A stretch of 22,080 bases of DNA, taken from DASUFI01 sp036274635. Lineage in GTDB: Bacteria > Planctomycetota > B15-G4. Made by a program: the position numbers and the translations under genes. A model generated the notes under the pieces. It was not told where the DNA came from. It did no database searches and saw only the letters and a list, made by a program, of their open reading frames with translations. The stretch lies in contig DASUFI010000293.1 of assembly GCA_036274635.1 (NCBI GenBank), forward strand, positions 1 through 22,080, in the 5' to 3' direction. Shown in pieces: positions 15,361-22,080 of this stretch; positions within the stretch are counted from its first letter, which is position 1; each line of letters starts with the position of its first letter.

Positions 15361-15447
15361 GGTGTCCTCGCGAATCGGCGGTGTAGCCGATGACCCGGAG
15401 CGGCAAGGTCCGATGGAGCGGCAGCGGGGCCGGCAGAACTCGCGACG

Positions 15448-15476
15448 AGTGTACGCAGGTCTGCAGTCTTGGTCAA
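15448..15476 (-). promoter_or_regulatory. Sigma-70-type promoter for the peroxidase gene
   Basis: On the minus strand: -35 TTGACC (15471-15476), 17-base spacer, -10 TACACT (15448-15453). The -35 is 5/6 and the -10 is 4/6 to consensus. The predicted start near 15441 leaves about 80 bases of leader. The -35 hexamer and spacing equal those proposed at 11989-12017. Confidence 0.5.
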
Positions 15477-15618
15477 TCGGACCCGCGTGTCGCGCGGCCC
15501 GGAACATGCCCTGGGAGCCCGTCCCGCGTGTGTCCGTGGCGGATCGTCGCCCCCGCGGATCGACGGCCGACGACTCGCCGGAATCGCGTGTCGAGGCCTG
15601 TGCACGTGTCGTTCCGCG

Positions 15619-15647
15619 TTGCGCGATTGCGCACACCTGCGTAGCAT
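15619..15647 (+). promoter_or_regulatory. Possible promoter for the gene at 15684
   Basis: TTGCGC (15619-15624), 17 bases, TAGCAT (15642-15647). The matches are modest (3/6 and 4/6), but spacing and distance to the ATG (about 30 bases from the expected start) are right. Together with the minus-strand promoter at 15448-15476 this fills the 323-base gap 15361-15683, where no gene was seen. Confidence 0.3.
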
Positions 15648-15683
15648 CGCAAGGCCCTCCTTCGCCCCGATGCGAGACAGAAC

Positions 15684-17264
15684 ATGCTCAGGCAGGTCGT
15701 GATCGTCGTGTGCTTGCTGGCCGGCCCCGTCGCGGCGCAGTGCGAGAGCCCGCCGCTGCTGGCGAGCGACGGCCTGAACGGCGACAACTTCGGCAACAGC
15801 GTCTCGCTCTGGCAGGACCACGCCATCGTCACGAGCATCTACGACGACGGCATCGGCATCGACTCCGGCTCCGCCTACGTCTTCGAGAAGCGCGGCGGCA
15901 CCTGGGTGCAGATCAGCAAGCTCGTCGCCAGCGACACGGCCGACATGGATCGCTTCGGACATTCCTGCGGCATCTTCGGCGACGCGTGCATCGTCGGCGA
16001 CCGCTACAACCAGGACCTGGGCTACGGCTCGGGCTCGGCCTACATCTTCGAGCGGCAGGGAGGCGTGTGGGTCCAGACGGCCTACCTCGTCGCCGCCACC
16101 ACCGAGCAGATGGACGCGCTCTTCGGCGAGGCCTGCGACATCGGCGACGGCGTGGCCGTCGTGGGCGCGTCCGTCGAGGACGGTCCGGCCGGCGCCAACC
16201 AGGGCGCCATCCACATCTTCAAGAAGCTGGGCGGCACGTGGAGCGAGACCCAGGTGATCTACGCCAGCGACGCCAAGCCCAACGCCAGGTTCGGCGAGGC
16301 GCTGCAGATCGACGGCAACCGCATGGTCGTGGGCTCGCGCGCCACGGTGGGCACGACGTTCGCGGCGGGCGAGGTCTACGTGTTCCAGTCCGTGGGCGGC
16401 GTGTGGACCGAGACCCAGAAGCTGACCGCACCCGTGCCCGAGCCGGCAGGGTTGTTCGGCGAGCACGTGGCCATCAGCGGCAACACCATCGCCGTGTCGG
16501 CGCTGCTCGAGGACTCGCTCGGCACGGACGTCGGCTCGGTCTACGTCTTCGAGTACGACGGCACGCACTTCGTGCAGACCGCCAAGCTCCTGCCCGACAC
16601 GACGTACGCGGCCAAATTCGGCGTCCTCGAGGTCTCGGGCGACACGCTCGTGGTCGGCGCCGCCTTCGACGCCGCGAAAGGCACCGCGGCGGGCGTCGCC
16701 TACCGCTTCACGAAGCAGGGCGGCACGTGGAAGAAGACGGCCAAGTTCTCCGCCAGCGACACGCAGGCGGGCGACTGGTTCGGCAGCGCGGTCTCGGTCT
16801 GGGGCACCGACGTGCTCATCAGCGCGCAAGTCGCCTCGAACGGAAGCGGGCAGAAATCCGGCAAGGCCTACGTTTTCAGCGAGCTCGACGCGCTCGTCCC
16901 GTACGGCACGGGCACGCCGGGCACCGGCGGCGTGACGCCGACGCTCACGCTGTCGGGCTGCACCGAGGCCGGCGAGACCCTGAACCTCGCCATCGCGAAC
17001 GGCAAGCCCGGCTCGCTGGCCGTCCTGTTCCTCGGCGTCGCCAAGGCCGAGCTGCCGCTCAAGGGCTGCACGCTGCTCACCTTCCCGCTGCTGCTGCAGA
17101 TCGCGCTGCCGCTCGACGGCACCGGCTCGATCGCCTTCCCCTCCACGATCCCGGCCAGCCTCACGGTGCCGGTGACTCTCGACATGCAGGCCTTCGTGGT
17201 CGATCCGGGCGGGCCGAAGGGCTACTCGAGCACGGACGCCACGCAGCTCAAGCTCGGCGGCTGA
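15684..17264 (+). CDS. Exported FG-GAP (integrin-like) repeat protein with C-terminal module
   Basis: 526 residues. The signal peptide ends PVAA-Q (18/19). About seven repeats of FG-GAP_2 type follow: 'D.FG.SV...GD..VVGA...D....GSAYVFE..GG.W..T.KL.ASD', for instance GSAYVFEKRGGTWVQISKL and GSVYVFEYDGTHFVQTAKL. These build an integrin-alpha-like propeller, expected on the surface or outside the cell. Residues 407-526 are exactly 120 long and form a variant of the shared C-terminal module, opening YGTGTPGTGG, with PLKG at module positions 52-55 and PGGPKGYSS near the end, but without GVTP. Adhesion or matrix binding is the likely role; no catalytic site is seen. The stop codon overlaps the start of the next gene (TGATG), so the two are probably translationally coupled. 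Confidence 0.87.
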   Translation: MLRQVVIVVCLLAGPVAAQCESPPLLASDGLNGDNFGNSVSLWQDHAIVTSIYDDGIGIDSGSAYVFEKRGGTWVQISKLVASDTADMDRFGHSCGIFGDACIVGDRYNQDLGYGSGSAYIFERQGGVWVQTAYLVAATTEQMDALFGEACDIGDGVAVVGASVEDGPAGANQGAIHIFKKLGGTWSETQVIYASDAKPNARFGEALQIDGNRMVVGSRATVGTTFAAGEVYVFQSVGGVWTETQKLTAPVPEPAGLFGEHVAISGNTIAVSALLEDSLGTDVGSVYVFEYDGTHFVQTAKLLPDTTYAAKFGVLEVSGDTLVVGAAFDAAKGTAAGVAYRFTKQGGTWKKTAKFSASDTQAGDWFGSAVSVWGTDVLISAQVASNGSGQKSGKAYVFSELDALVPYGTGTPGTGGVTPTLTLSGCTEAGETLNLAIANGKPGSLAVLFLGVAKAELPLKGCTLLTFPLLLQIALPLDGTGSIAFPSTIPASLTVPVTLDMQAFVVDPGGPKGYSSTDATQLKLGG

Positions 17265-17815
17265 TGCCAGCCCGTTCCCCGCGCGCGCGCCGCGCCGCGA
17301 CGCCGCGGCCCCGGCCGGTGCTCTTCCCCCGCTCGCAGGTGCCCTGCGCCGTGTGTGGCCTGTGCTGCACCTACGTCACGGCGGACATCCAGCCGCCCAG
17401 CAGCGTGGCGCGTGCCAGCCGCATCCTCTGGTATCTGTACCACGAGGGCGTATCGGTGTACTGGGACCAGGCCGCCACCTGGATGGTGCAGTTCGCGACG
17501 CGCTGCCGCTTCTTCGGCGACGACCGGCGCTGCGAGATCTACGCGCGGAGGCCGCACGTCTGCCGCGAGCTCGACGAGCGCCAGTGCGAGGTCAACGCCT
17601 CGGACGCGGGCCTGCACTTCCACGAGCCGGTGCAGTTCCTCGCGTGGCTCGCCGAGCGCCGGCCGCGCCTGCACGCGCGCCTGCTGGCGGCGGGCGTCGT
17701 GCCGGACGAGGCCGTGCTGCGCGGGCCGGTGCCGGCGCGCGCACCGCTCGCACCCTTCCCGGCGCGCTACGCGGCGCTGCGCGAGCAAGGCGCCCAGAAG
17801 CTGTCGGGGCGCTGA
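17264..17815 (+). CDS. YkgJ-type cysteine-cluster (Zn/Fe-chelating) protein
   Basis: 183 residues from the ATG at 17264, which overlaps the preceding stop (TGATG). The frame is open far upstream but noncoding there. Residues 28-35 hold CAVCGLCC (CxxCxxCC), followed by Cys81, Cys90 (RRCEIYARRPHVCRE), Cys100 and Cys108. This is the YkgJ/CxxCxxCC pattern with its usual 'C.IY..RP..CR' second half. The family is presumed to bind zinc or an iron-sulphur cluster, and its reaction is unknown. There is no signal peptide; the first 20 residues are Arg/Pro-rich. The link to the exported FG-GAP protein is only positional: a coupled pair suggests shared expression, perhaps with the metal-site protein acting on its partner or simply hitch-hiking. 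It converges on the delta-60 gene with a six-base gap. Confidence 0.85.
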   Translation: MPARSPRARRAATPRPRPVLFPRSQVPCAVCGLCCTYVTADIQPPSSVARASRILWYLYHEGVSVYWDQAATWMVQFATRCRFFGDDRRCEIYARRPHVCRELDERQCEVNASDAGLHFHEPVQFLAWLAERRPRLHARLLAAGVVPDEAVLRGPVPARAPLAPFPARYAALREQGAQKLSGR

Positions 17816-17821
17816 GCGGCG

Positions 17822-19558
17822 CTACGGCGTGACTCCCAGGATGGCGTTGGACAGCGCGGTGCCGTGGACGGCGCCGGCGTCCGTGATCGCCCACTGCAGC
17901 CAGATCTCGGTCCCGCCCGGAATGCCGGCCGGCATCGTGAACGGCAGCGCGATGCCGCCCGGCGCGTCGGTGCCGGCGAAGAACGGCCCGAGGAACGGGG
18001 AGGCCTGCAGGATGCCGCCCTTGAACGGCACGGGCACGCTCGAGGTCGCCACGAACAGCGCCGCCGACGCCAGCGGCGCTGCATCGGTCAGGACGACGGA
18101 CCCGGCGTCGCCGGCGCCCAGCTCGCCCGTGCCGAAGAGCAGCGGCGGGCCGAGGGCTCCGGCCAGCGCGCCGCCCTTGTCCGCCCACGCCGACGGATCG
18201 CCGAGGTAGCGCGAGACCGCGAACTCGGCCCACGTGTGGCTGAAGGTGGCCTGGAAGCCCACGGCCACGACGCGCCCGTCGGGCTGCAGCAGCGCGCCCT
18301 TCGCGCCGCCGTTCAGGTCGCCGAAGGAGGTGCGCACCTTGCCGCCGATGCCGAAGCTCGGGTCGAGCGTGCCGCTCGTGTCGAGGCGCGCGAGCAGGAA
18401 GTCCGAGTCCGTGCTCTCGGTGTCGGCGAAGCCCACCGGGATGATCTTGCCGTCGGGCTGCAGCAGCAGCGCGTAGGCCGTCTGCAGGAAGGAGCCGAAG
18501 TCGACGGTCTGCTTGCCGTCGCCCGAGAAGCTCGCGTCCAGCACGCCGCCGGCCGTCCAGCGCACGAGCGCGAAGGGCTGCACGAAGCCACCAACGGGCG
18601 TGGTGAAGCCCGCCGCGACGATCTTGCCGTCGGGCTGCAGCACCGCGCTGCGCGCCTGGTCCATGCTGCCCGCGTTGAAGTCCGTGCGCACCCTGCCGCC
18701 CACGCCGAAGCTGCCGTCGAGCGTGCCGTCCGGCAGGTAGCGCGCCGCCGCGAAGTCGTAGAAGGCGCCCGTGACCGCGTCGCCCACGGCCACCAGCTTT
18801 CCGTCGGGCTGGATCAGCAGCGCGTAGACGTCGTCGTTGCCGCCGTTGAAGTCGGTGGTCACCTTGCCGCCGATCCCGAAGTCCAGGTCGGGCGTGCCGT
18901 CGGCGTCGAAGCGCGCCAGCGCGAAGTCGGTGTTCGACGAGATCTCGCTGGAGAAGTTGATGAAGTCGGTGCCGGCGATGACGATCTTGCCGTCCGGCTG
19001 CAGCGCCAGCGCGTCGGCGAAGCTGCCCTGCCCGGGAAAGATCGAGGTGACGATGCCGCCCACGCCGAAGGAGGCGTCGAGCGTGCCGTCCGGGTTGAAC
19101 CTCGCCAGCTTGGCGTCGCCGAGGAACGTGAACTGCGGGAAGGCGCCGCCGGCCACCAGGATCTTGCCGTCGGGCTGCACCACGACCGAGGAGGCGACGG
19201 CCGCCAGGGTCGGGAAATCGACCTTCACCTTGCCCCCCGACCCGAACGTCTCGTCCAGCGTGCCGTCCGGCAGCAGTCGCGAGATCGCGAAGTCCTCCTG
19301 CGAATAGTCGTTGTTGATGTAGCTGAGGCCGGCCACCACGAGCTTGCCGTCCCCCTGCAGCGCGACCGCATTCGCGATGTCCGTGCTGTCATCGAAGTCG
19401 ATCATCAGCTGGCCGCCGGTGCCGAAGCCGGGGTCGAGAGTGCCGGCGACTTGCGCGCGCAGCGGACCCGCGACGAGCAGCAGCAGGGCGCCTCCGGTCA
19501 TGATGCCGAGACCGCGACGCAGTCGGGAGTGGAGGATGGGCTGGACGACGGAATTCAT
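17822..19558 (-). CDS. Exported delta-60 repeat propeller with C-terminal module
   Basis: 578 residues from the ATG at 19558 (GAGG Shine-Dalgarno eight bases upstream). The frame stays open far to the right but overlaps the next gene there. The signal peptide is long and ends PLRA-Q (35/36). Seven copies of the delta-60 repeat follow, each about 60 residues: 'LDxxFGxGGxvxxDF....D...A...QPDGKIVvaG.......DFAlaRydxDGTLD'. Examples are LDPGFGTGG, LDETFGSGG, LDASFGVGG, LDGSFGVGG and LDPSFGIGG. They form a beta-propeller of unknown ligand. Residues 458-578 are a complete shared C-terminal module (PFKGG at module positions 54-58, ALSNAILGVTP at the end). The protease gene lies 158 bases upstream on the same strand. 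Confidence 0.9.
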   Translation of the reverse strand: MNSVVQPILHSRLRRGLGIMTGGALLLLVAGPLRAQVAGTLDPGFGTGGQLMIDFDDSTDIANAVALQGDGKLVVAGLSYINNDYSQEDFAISRLLPDGTLDETFGSGGKVKVDFPTLAAVASSVVVQPDGKILVAGGAFPQFTFLGDAKLARFNPDGTLDASFGVGGIVTSIFPGQGSFADALALQPDGKIVIAGTDFINFSSEISSNTDFALARFDADGTPDLDFGIGGKVTTDFNGGNDDVYALLIQPDGKLVAVGDAVTGAFYDFAAARYLPDGTLDGSFGVGGRVRTDFNAGSMDQARSAVLQPDGKIVAAGFTTPVGGFVQPFALVRWTAGGVLDASFSGDGKQTVDFGSFLQTAYALLLQPDGKIIPVGFADTESTDSDFLLARLDTSGTLDPSFGIGGKVRTSFGDLNGGAKGALLQPDGRVVAVGFQATFSHTWAEFAVSRYLGDPSAWADKGGALAGALGPPLLFGTGELGAGDAGSVVLTDAAPLASAALFVATSSVPVPFKGGILQASPFLGPFFAGTDAPGGIALPFTMPAGIPGGTEIWLQWAITDAGAVHGTALSNAILGVTP

Positions 19559-19691
19559 GGCGGAGACCTCGAATCGGGTTGTTGGTCTTGCACGCATCGT
19601 ACCGGCTCTCGCCCGGCGCAGCGTGCGGCGACGGCGACGACGCCCGGGAGCCTGCGCACGGCTGAGTCGGCAGCTGCAGCGCCTCGGTGAG

Positions 19692-19705
19692 GCCGGAGTC
19701 GCCGG
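19692..19705 (-). terminator. Short hairpin after the protease gene
   Basis: GCCGG-AGTCG-CCGGC, a 5-bp stem, lies 12 bases past the stop at 19717. It is weak, has no T-tract, and read-through into the delta-60 gene is plausible. Confidence 0.2.
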
Positions 19706-19716
19706 CAGGCCGGCTG

Positions 19717-21786
19717 CTATGGCGTCAGCCCCTTCTCGCAGTTGCTGAGCGACGCACCCTTCGGGCCCGCCGCGTCCTGCACCGCATACTGGAAGTAGAC
19801 CGAGGTGCCGCTGGGAGCGCCGGGCGGCCAGGTGAAGTCCAGCGTGATTGCGCCGGACGGATTGGTGGCGAGGTTCACCGTGGTCAGCGCGGGCGCCGCG
19901 AGCACCGTCCCGCCCTTGAACGGCACGGGCGTGCTCGTGAAGGACAGGAAGAGGATCGCGAAGGACAGCGGCTTGGCGGACGTCAGGGCGAGAGAGCACG
20001 GAGAGTTCGGCACGAGCGTGCCGCCGGCGGCGAGGCTGGGGATGCCACTGATGCCCGCGAGGCCCGAGCCGAGGTTCGTCCACGGACCGCTGCAGCCGCC
20101 CGTCTCGCACACCACCGCGGCGGCGAAGGCCTTGCAGTCCATCGGACCCCAGCCGACGCAGGTGTCCCAGCCGACACCCGGCAGCGACGTCTCGCCGGAG
20201 GGCAGCGGACCGTTGCTGATCCCCGTCGTGATGTCGAACCAGATCGCCGGATCGTTGTTCTGGGCGTAGATCAGGTCCTGGATGCGGCCGAAGCGGCGCT
20301 TGCCGTTCGCATCCGGAACGAGGCCACCGAGGCTGATCACCTGCAGCGAGACGAGCTGCAGATGGCCCGCGAAGACCGGGCTCGCGAAGCTGGTGCCGAT
20401 GGCGCTGGTGAGGCCGCCATTGAAGAAGAACTCGTAGGCGCCGCTGGTCCCCGACGAGTGGAAGCCCACGTCCGGGACGAGCCGCTTGTCGGTGCCGGTG
20501 GTGATCGGGGGCACCCCCGTGCCGACCTGCCATGACGGGCGCTTGTTGAAGGCGACGGCCTTCGTGCTCCAGCCGCCGCCGCCGCCGGTCCAGTTCTTCT
20601 CGCTGAGGCGGAGGCCGGTGACCGGATCCACGCTCGCGACCGTGCCGCCGACGGACAGGACCTCCGGATCGTAGTCTGGATAGCTGAAGGGCTCGATGTC
20701 GGTCCCGAAGTCGCCGCTGGCCGCCATGTAGGTGATGCCCTCCGCGCTCATCGACAGATGCATGTTGTGCGCGGCGACCGCGGTGGTGCTCGGCAGCTGC
20801 CAGCCGTAGCTCTCGGAGATCGCATCGCACTCGTTGTCGTTGGCTTCCGCAGACAGCACGGCGATGAGGTTGCTGCTCTTCGGGCTGTCGTAGATGCGGA
20901 TGCTGGCCAGCGGCGCCGCCCCGAGCGCCATCTGGATGTCGAGGTCGCCCTCGCCGCTCGGGGAGCTGGCGCCCGCTCCGCCGCCGGAGACGGGCACGAC
21001 CGCGATGTTCGAGGCGGGACCGCCGGCCGGCGTCGGCAGCGTGTACTGGCTGATGAAGAGCGGCCAGTTGCTGGCCTTGAAGCCGTCGAAGTTGGAGATG
21101 CCGACCGTGCGCCCGGCGCCGGTCATGCCGTCGTCGAAGATCGGCTGCGCGTCGTAGAGCGCGCGCGAGAGGAAGGGCGTCAGCTTCTGCTTCAGGGCCA
21201 GCGGGCGCGTGAAGGTGTCGAGGCCGCAAACGTCGATCACGATGGCCGCCAGGTCGGCCGGCAGGCGCACGGGCGTCGCCGGCGCGATGAACTCGGCCGG
21301 CTCGTTCACCTGCTGCGGAGCCGTGGTGTAGGCGCGCAACGTGGTGTGGAAGGCCTGCTCGGCCTGCGCGACCGTGCCGCGCGCCACGACCGCGAGGCGG
21401 TTCCGGGCGACCTCGGTGACGGTGAGGCCGCGCTGCACGAGATAGTCGGCCACCCGCTGAACCTCGGCGAGCGAGACGCCGAAGCGCGCGCCCACGTCGT
21501 CGGGGGAGATGAACTGGCGGTAGCTGGGCGACTTCGGGTCGCTCACGTCGTCCACGAAGGCCTGCATCGCCTCCGGCTGCGCGATCCGCAGGCTGACGGC
21601 GATGACCAGCGGGTCACCGGGCTTGGCCGGGCCGACGTCCTGGGCGCGCTGCAGCACCGGCAGCAGCTCCATGTCGCGGATGGGCACCAGCGGGCTCGCG
21701 CCGGCGACCTGCGCCGCGGCCGAAGCCTGGACCAGCACGACCGCGACGGCAGCGAGAAGGGTGCAACGCGTGAAGCGGGAGCTCAT
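19717..21786 (-). CDS. S53 family (sedolisin/kumamolisin-type) serine-carboxyl protease with C-terminal module
   Basis: 689 residues. The signal peptide ends SAAA-Q (25/26). About residues 30-175 form a pro-kumamolisin activation domain (DPKSPSYRQFISPDDVGARF; VARNRLAVVARGTVAQAEQA with FHT), cleaved off on maturation. The catalytic domain carries the S53 residues: Glu279 and Asp283 (GEGDLDIQMALG), oxyanion Asp359 (AASGDFGTD) and nucleophile Ser466 (GTSFASPVFAG). The calcium-site region is recognisable (FDITTGISNG, then GWDTCVGWG). Sedolisins cleave proteins outside the cell, usually at acid pH. Residues 569-689 are a full shared C-terminal module (PFKGG at positions 54-58, ASLSNCEKGLTP at the end), suggesting the active enzyme stays with the surface or is exported like its neighbours. 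Start at 21786 has a GGAAAGG Shine-Dalgarno nine bases upstream. Confidence 0.95.
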   Translation of the reverse strand: MSSRFTRCTLLAAVAVVLVQASAAAQVAGASPLVPIRDMELLPVLQRAQDVGPAKPGDPLVIAVSLRIAQPEAMQAFVDDVSDPKSPSYRQFISPDDVGARFGVSLAEVQRVADYLVQRGLTVTEVARNRLAVVARGTVAQAEQAFHTTLRAYTTAPQQVNEPAEFIAPATPVRLPADLAAIVIDVCGLDTFTRPLALKQKLTPFLSRALYDAQPIFDDGMTGAGRTVGISNFDGFKASNWPLFISQYTLPTPAGGPASNIAVVPVSGGGAGASSPSGEGDLDIQMALGAAPLASIRIYDSPKSSNLIAVLSAEANDNECDAISESYGWQLPSTTAVAAHNMHLSMSAEGITYMAASGDFGTDIEPFSYPDYDPEVLSVGGTVASVDPVTGLRLSEKNWTGGGGGWSTKAVAFNKRPSWQVGTGVPPITTGTDKRLVPDVGFHSSGTSGAYEFFFNGGLTSAIGTSFASPVFAGHLQLVSLQVISLGGLVPDANGKRRFGRIQDLIYAQNNDPAIWFDITTGISNGPLPSGETSLPGVGWDTCVGWGPMDCKAFAAAVVCETGGCSGPWTNLGSGLAGISGIPSLAAGGTLVPNSPCSLALTSAKPLSFAILFLSFTSTPVPFKGGTVLAAPALTTVNLATNPSGAITLDFTWPPGAPSGTSVYFQYAVQDAAGPKGASLSNCEKGLTP

Positions 21787-21890
21787 GAGGACGCGCCTTT
21801 CCGTGCCCGGGGGGAGCGGGACAACGGCATCGGGAATTCGGGATCGCGAGCGCCTTGCTCGTCCGCCTGTTCACGGTGCGTACGGCTGGG

Positions 21891-21922
21891 GCCGTTGGAT
21901 CGGGGGCGCGCCGTGGGATCGG
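21891..21922. repeat. Direct repeat upstream of the protease gene
   Basis: GCCGTTGGATCGG (21891-21903) and GCCGTGGGATCGG (21910-21922) differ at one of 13 positions and are 19 bases apart, start to start. This is close to two helical turns, as in tandem operators. It could be chance in GC-rich DNA. Confidence 0.25.
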
Positions 21923-22080
21923 ACGGTGCCGAGGCCGGCAGGAATCTACCAGTCCAGGAGGGACCTGACTACGTGCGAAGCGCGCGGGGGAGGGGCCGCG
22001 GCGACACGACGGCTCAGGATACTTCGGGTGGGCACGGCCCGCTGGGCTGCGATCCCACCGCCGCGCTACGCGCCCGCGGC
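21923..22080. other. Window edge with no gene seen
   Basis: No long open frame with a ribosome binding site. On the minus strand TAGATT (around 21945-21950) could be a -10 box for the protease gene, but its -35 is poor. Confidence 0.3.

Noticed and set aside
15359..17263. Open frame extending upstream of the cysteine-cluster gene
   Set aside because: It is the +1 shadow of the FG-GAP gene, Arg/His-rich and without domains. The real gene starts at the ATG at 17264.
19559..21229. Upstream extension of the delta-60 gene's open frame
   Set aside because: It overlaps the S53 protease in another frame and is low-complexity; a signal peptide and Shine-Dalgarno fix the start at 19558.
1..22080. CRISPR array, transposon, phage or tRNA genes
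   Set aside because: No regularly spaced repeats, transposase, integrase or cloverleaf seen on either strand.

Overview
The window is GC-rich throughout. Thirteen complete, densely packed genes and two or three smaller ones can be supported. Most of the larger products carry a Sec signal peptide and are beta-propeller, FG-GAP, beta-helix or other repeat proteins. Many of them end in the same roughly 120-residue C-terminal module. This module, together with export-heavy gene content and Shine-Dalgarno/sigma-70-like signals, suggests an environmental bacterium of the Planctomycetota (uncultured or Engelhardtia/Saltatorellus-like). That assignment is an inference from protein style; no rRNA or marker gene is present.

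Layout. 166-1664 (+): a small exported protein of unknown function, a stand-alone sigma-region-4 protein preceded by a near-perfect sigma-54 promoter motif, and a small membrane-anchored protein. 1686-5401 (-): two large exported repeat proteins, FG-GAP/VCBS and a propeller-like protein. 5704-6900 (+): an exported beta-helix protein with a GTG start. 6976-9382 (-): tandem paralogues of a lactonase-type seven-bladed propeller, each followed by a similar GC-rich hairpin. 9630-10496 (+): a DUF72 protein. 10602-11861 (-): an exported protein with an amidotransferase-like domain. 12342-13700 (+): an exported propeller. 13708-15360 (-): a di-haem cytochrome c peroxidase fused to the C-terminal module. 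15684-17815 (+): an FG-GAP protein overlapping a YkgJ-type cysteine-cluster protein. 17822-21786 (-): a delta-60-repeat protein and an S53 (sedolisin) protease.

There is no obvious single pathway. The unifying theme is export. Four proteins (ending at 3611, 10602, 17822 and 19717) share a C-terminal module of 120-121 residues with a PFKGG motif in exactly the same register. Two more have a close variant (PLKGG/PLKGC), and two have a remote one. Most predicted signal peptides are followed immediately by glutamine. Together these suggest a common surface-sorting or anchoring route with a modified N-terminus, which is the most interesting candidate for an undescribed system here.

Convergent gene pairs are separated by strong hairpins (6920-6958, 10532-10566) or by tiny gaps (13698-13710, 17816-17821). 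No RNA genes, CRISPR arrays, insertion sequences or phage genes were seen.
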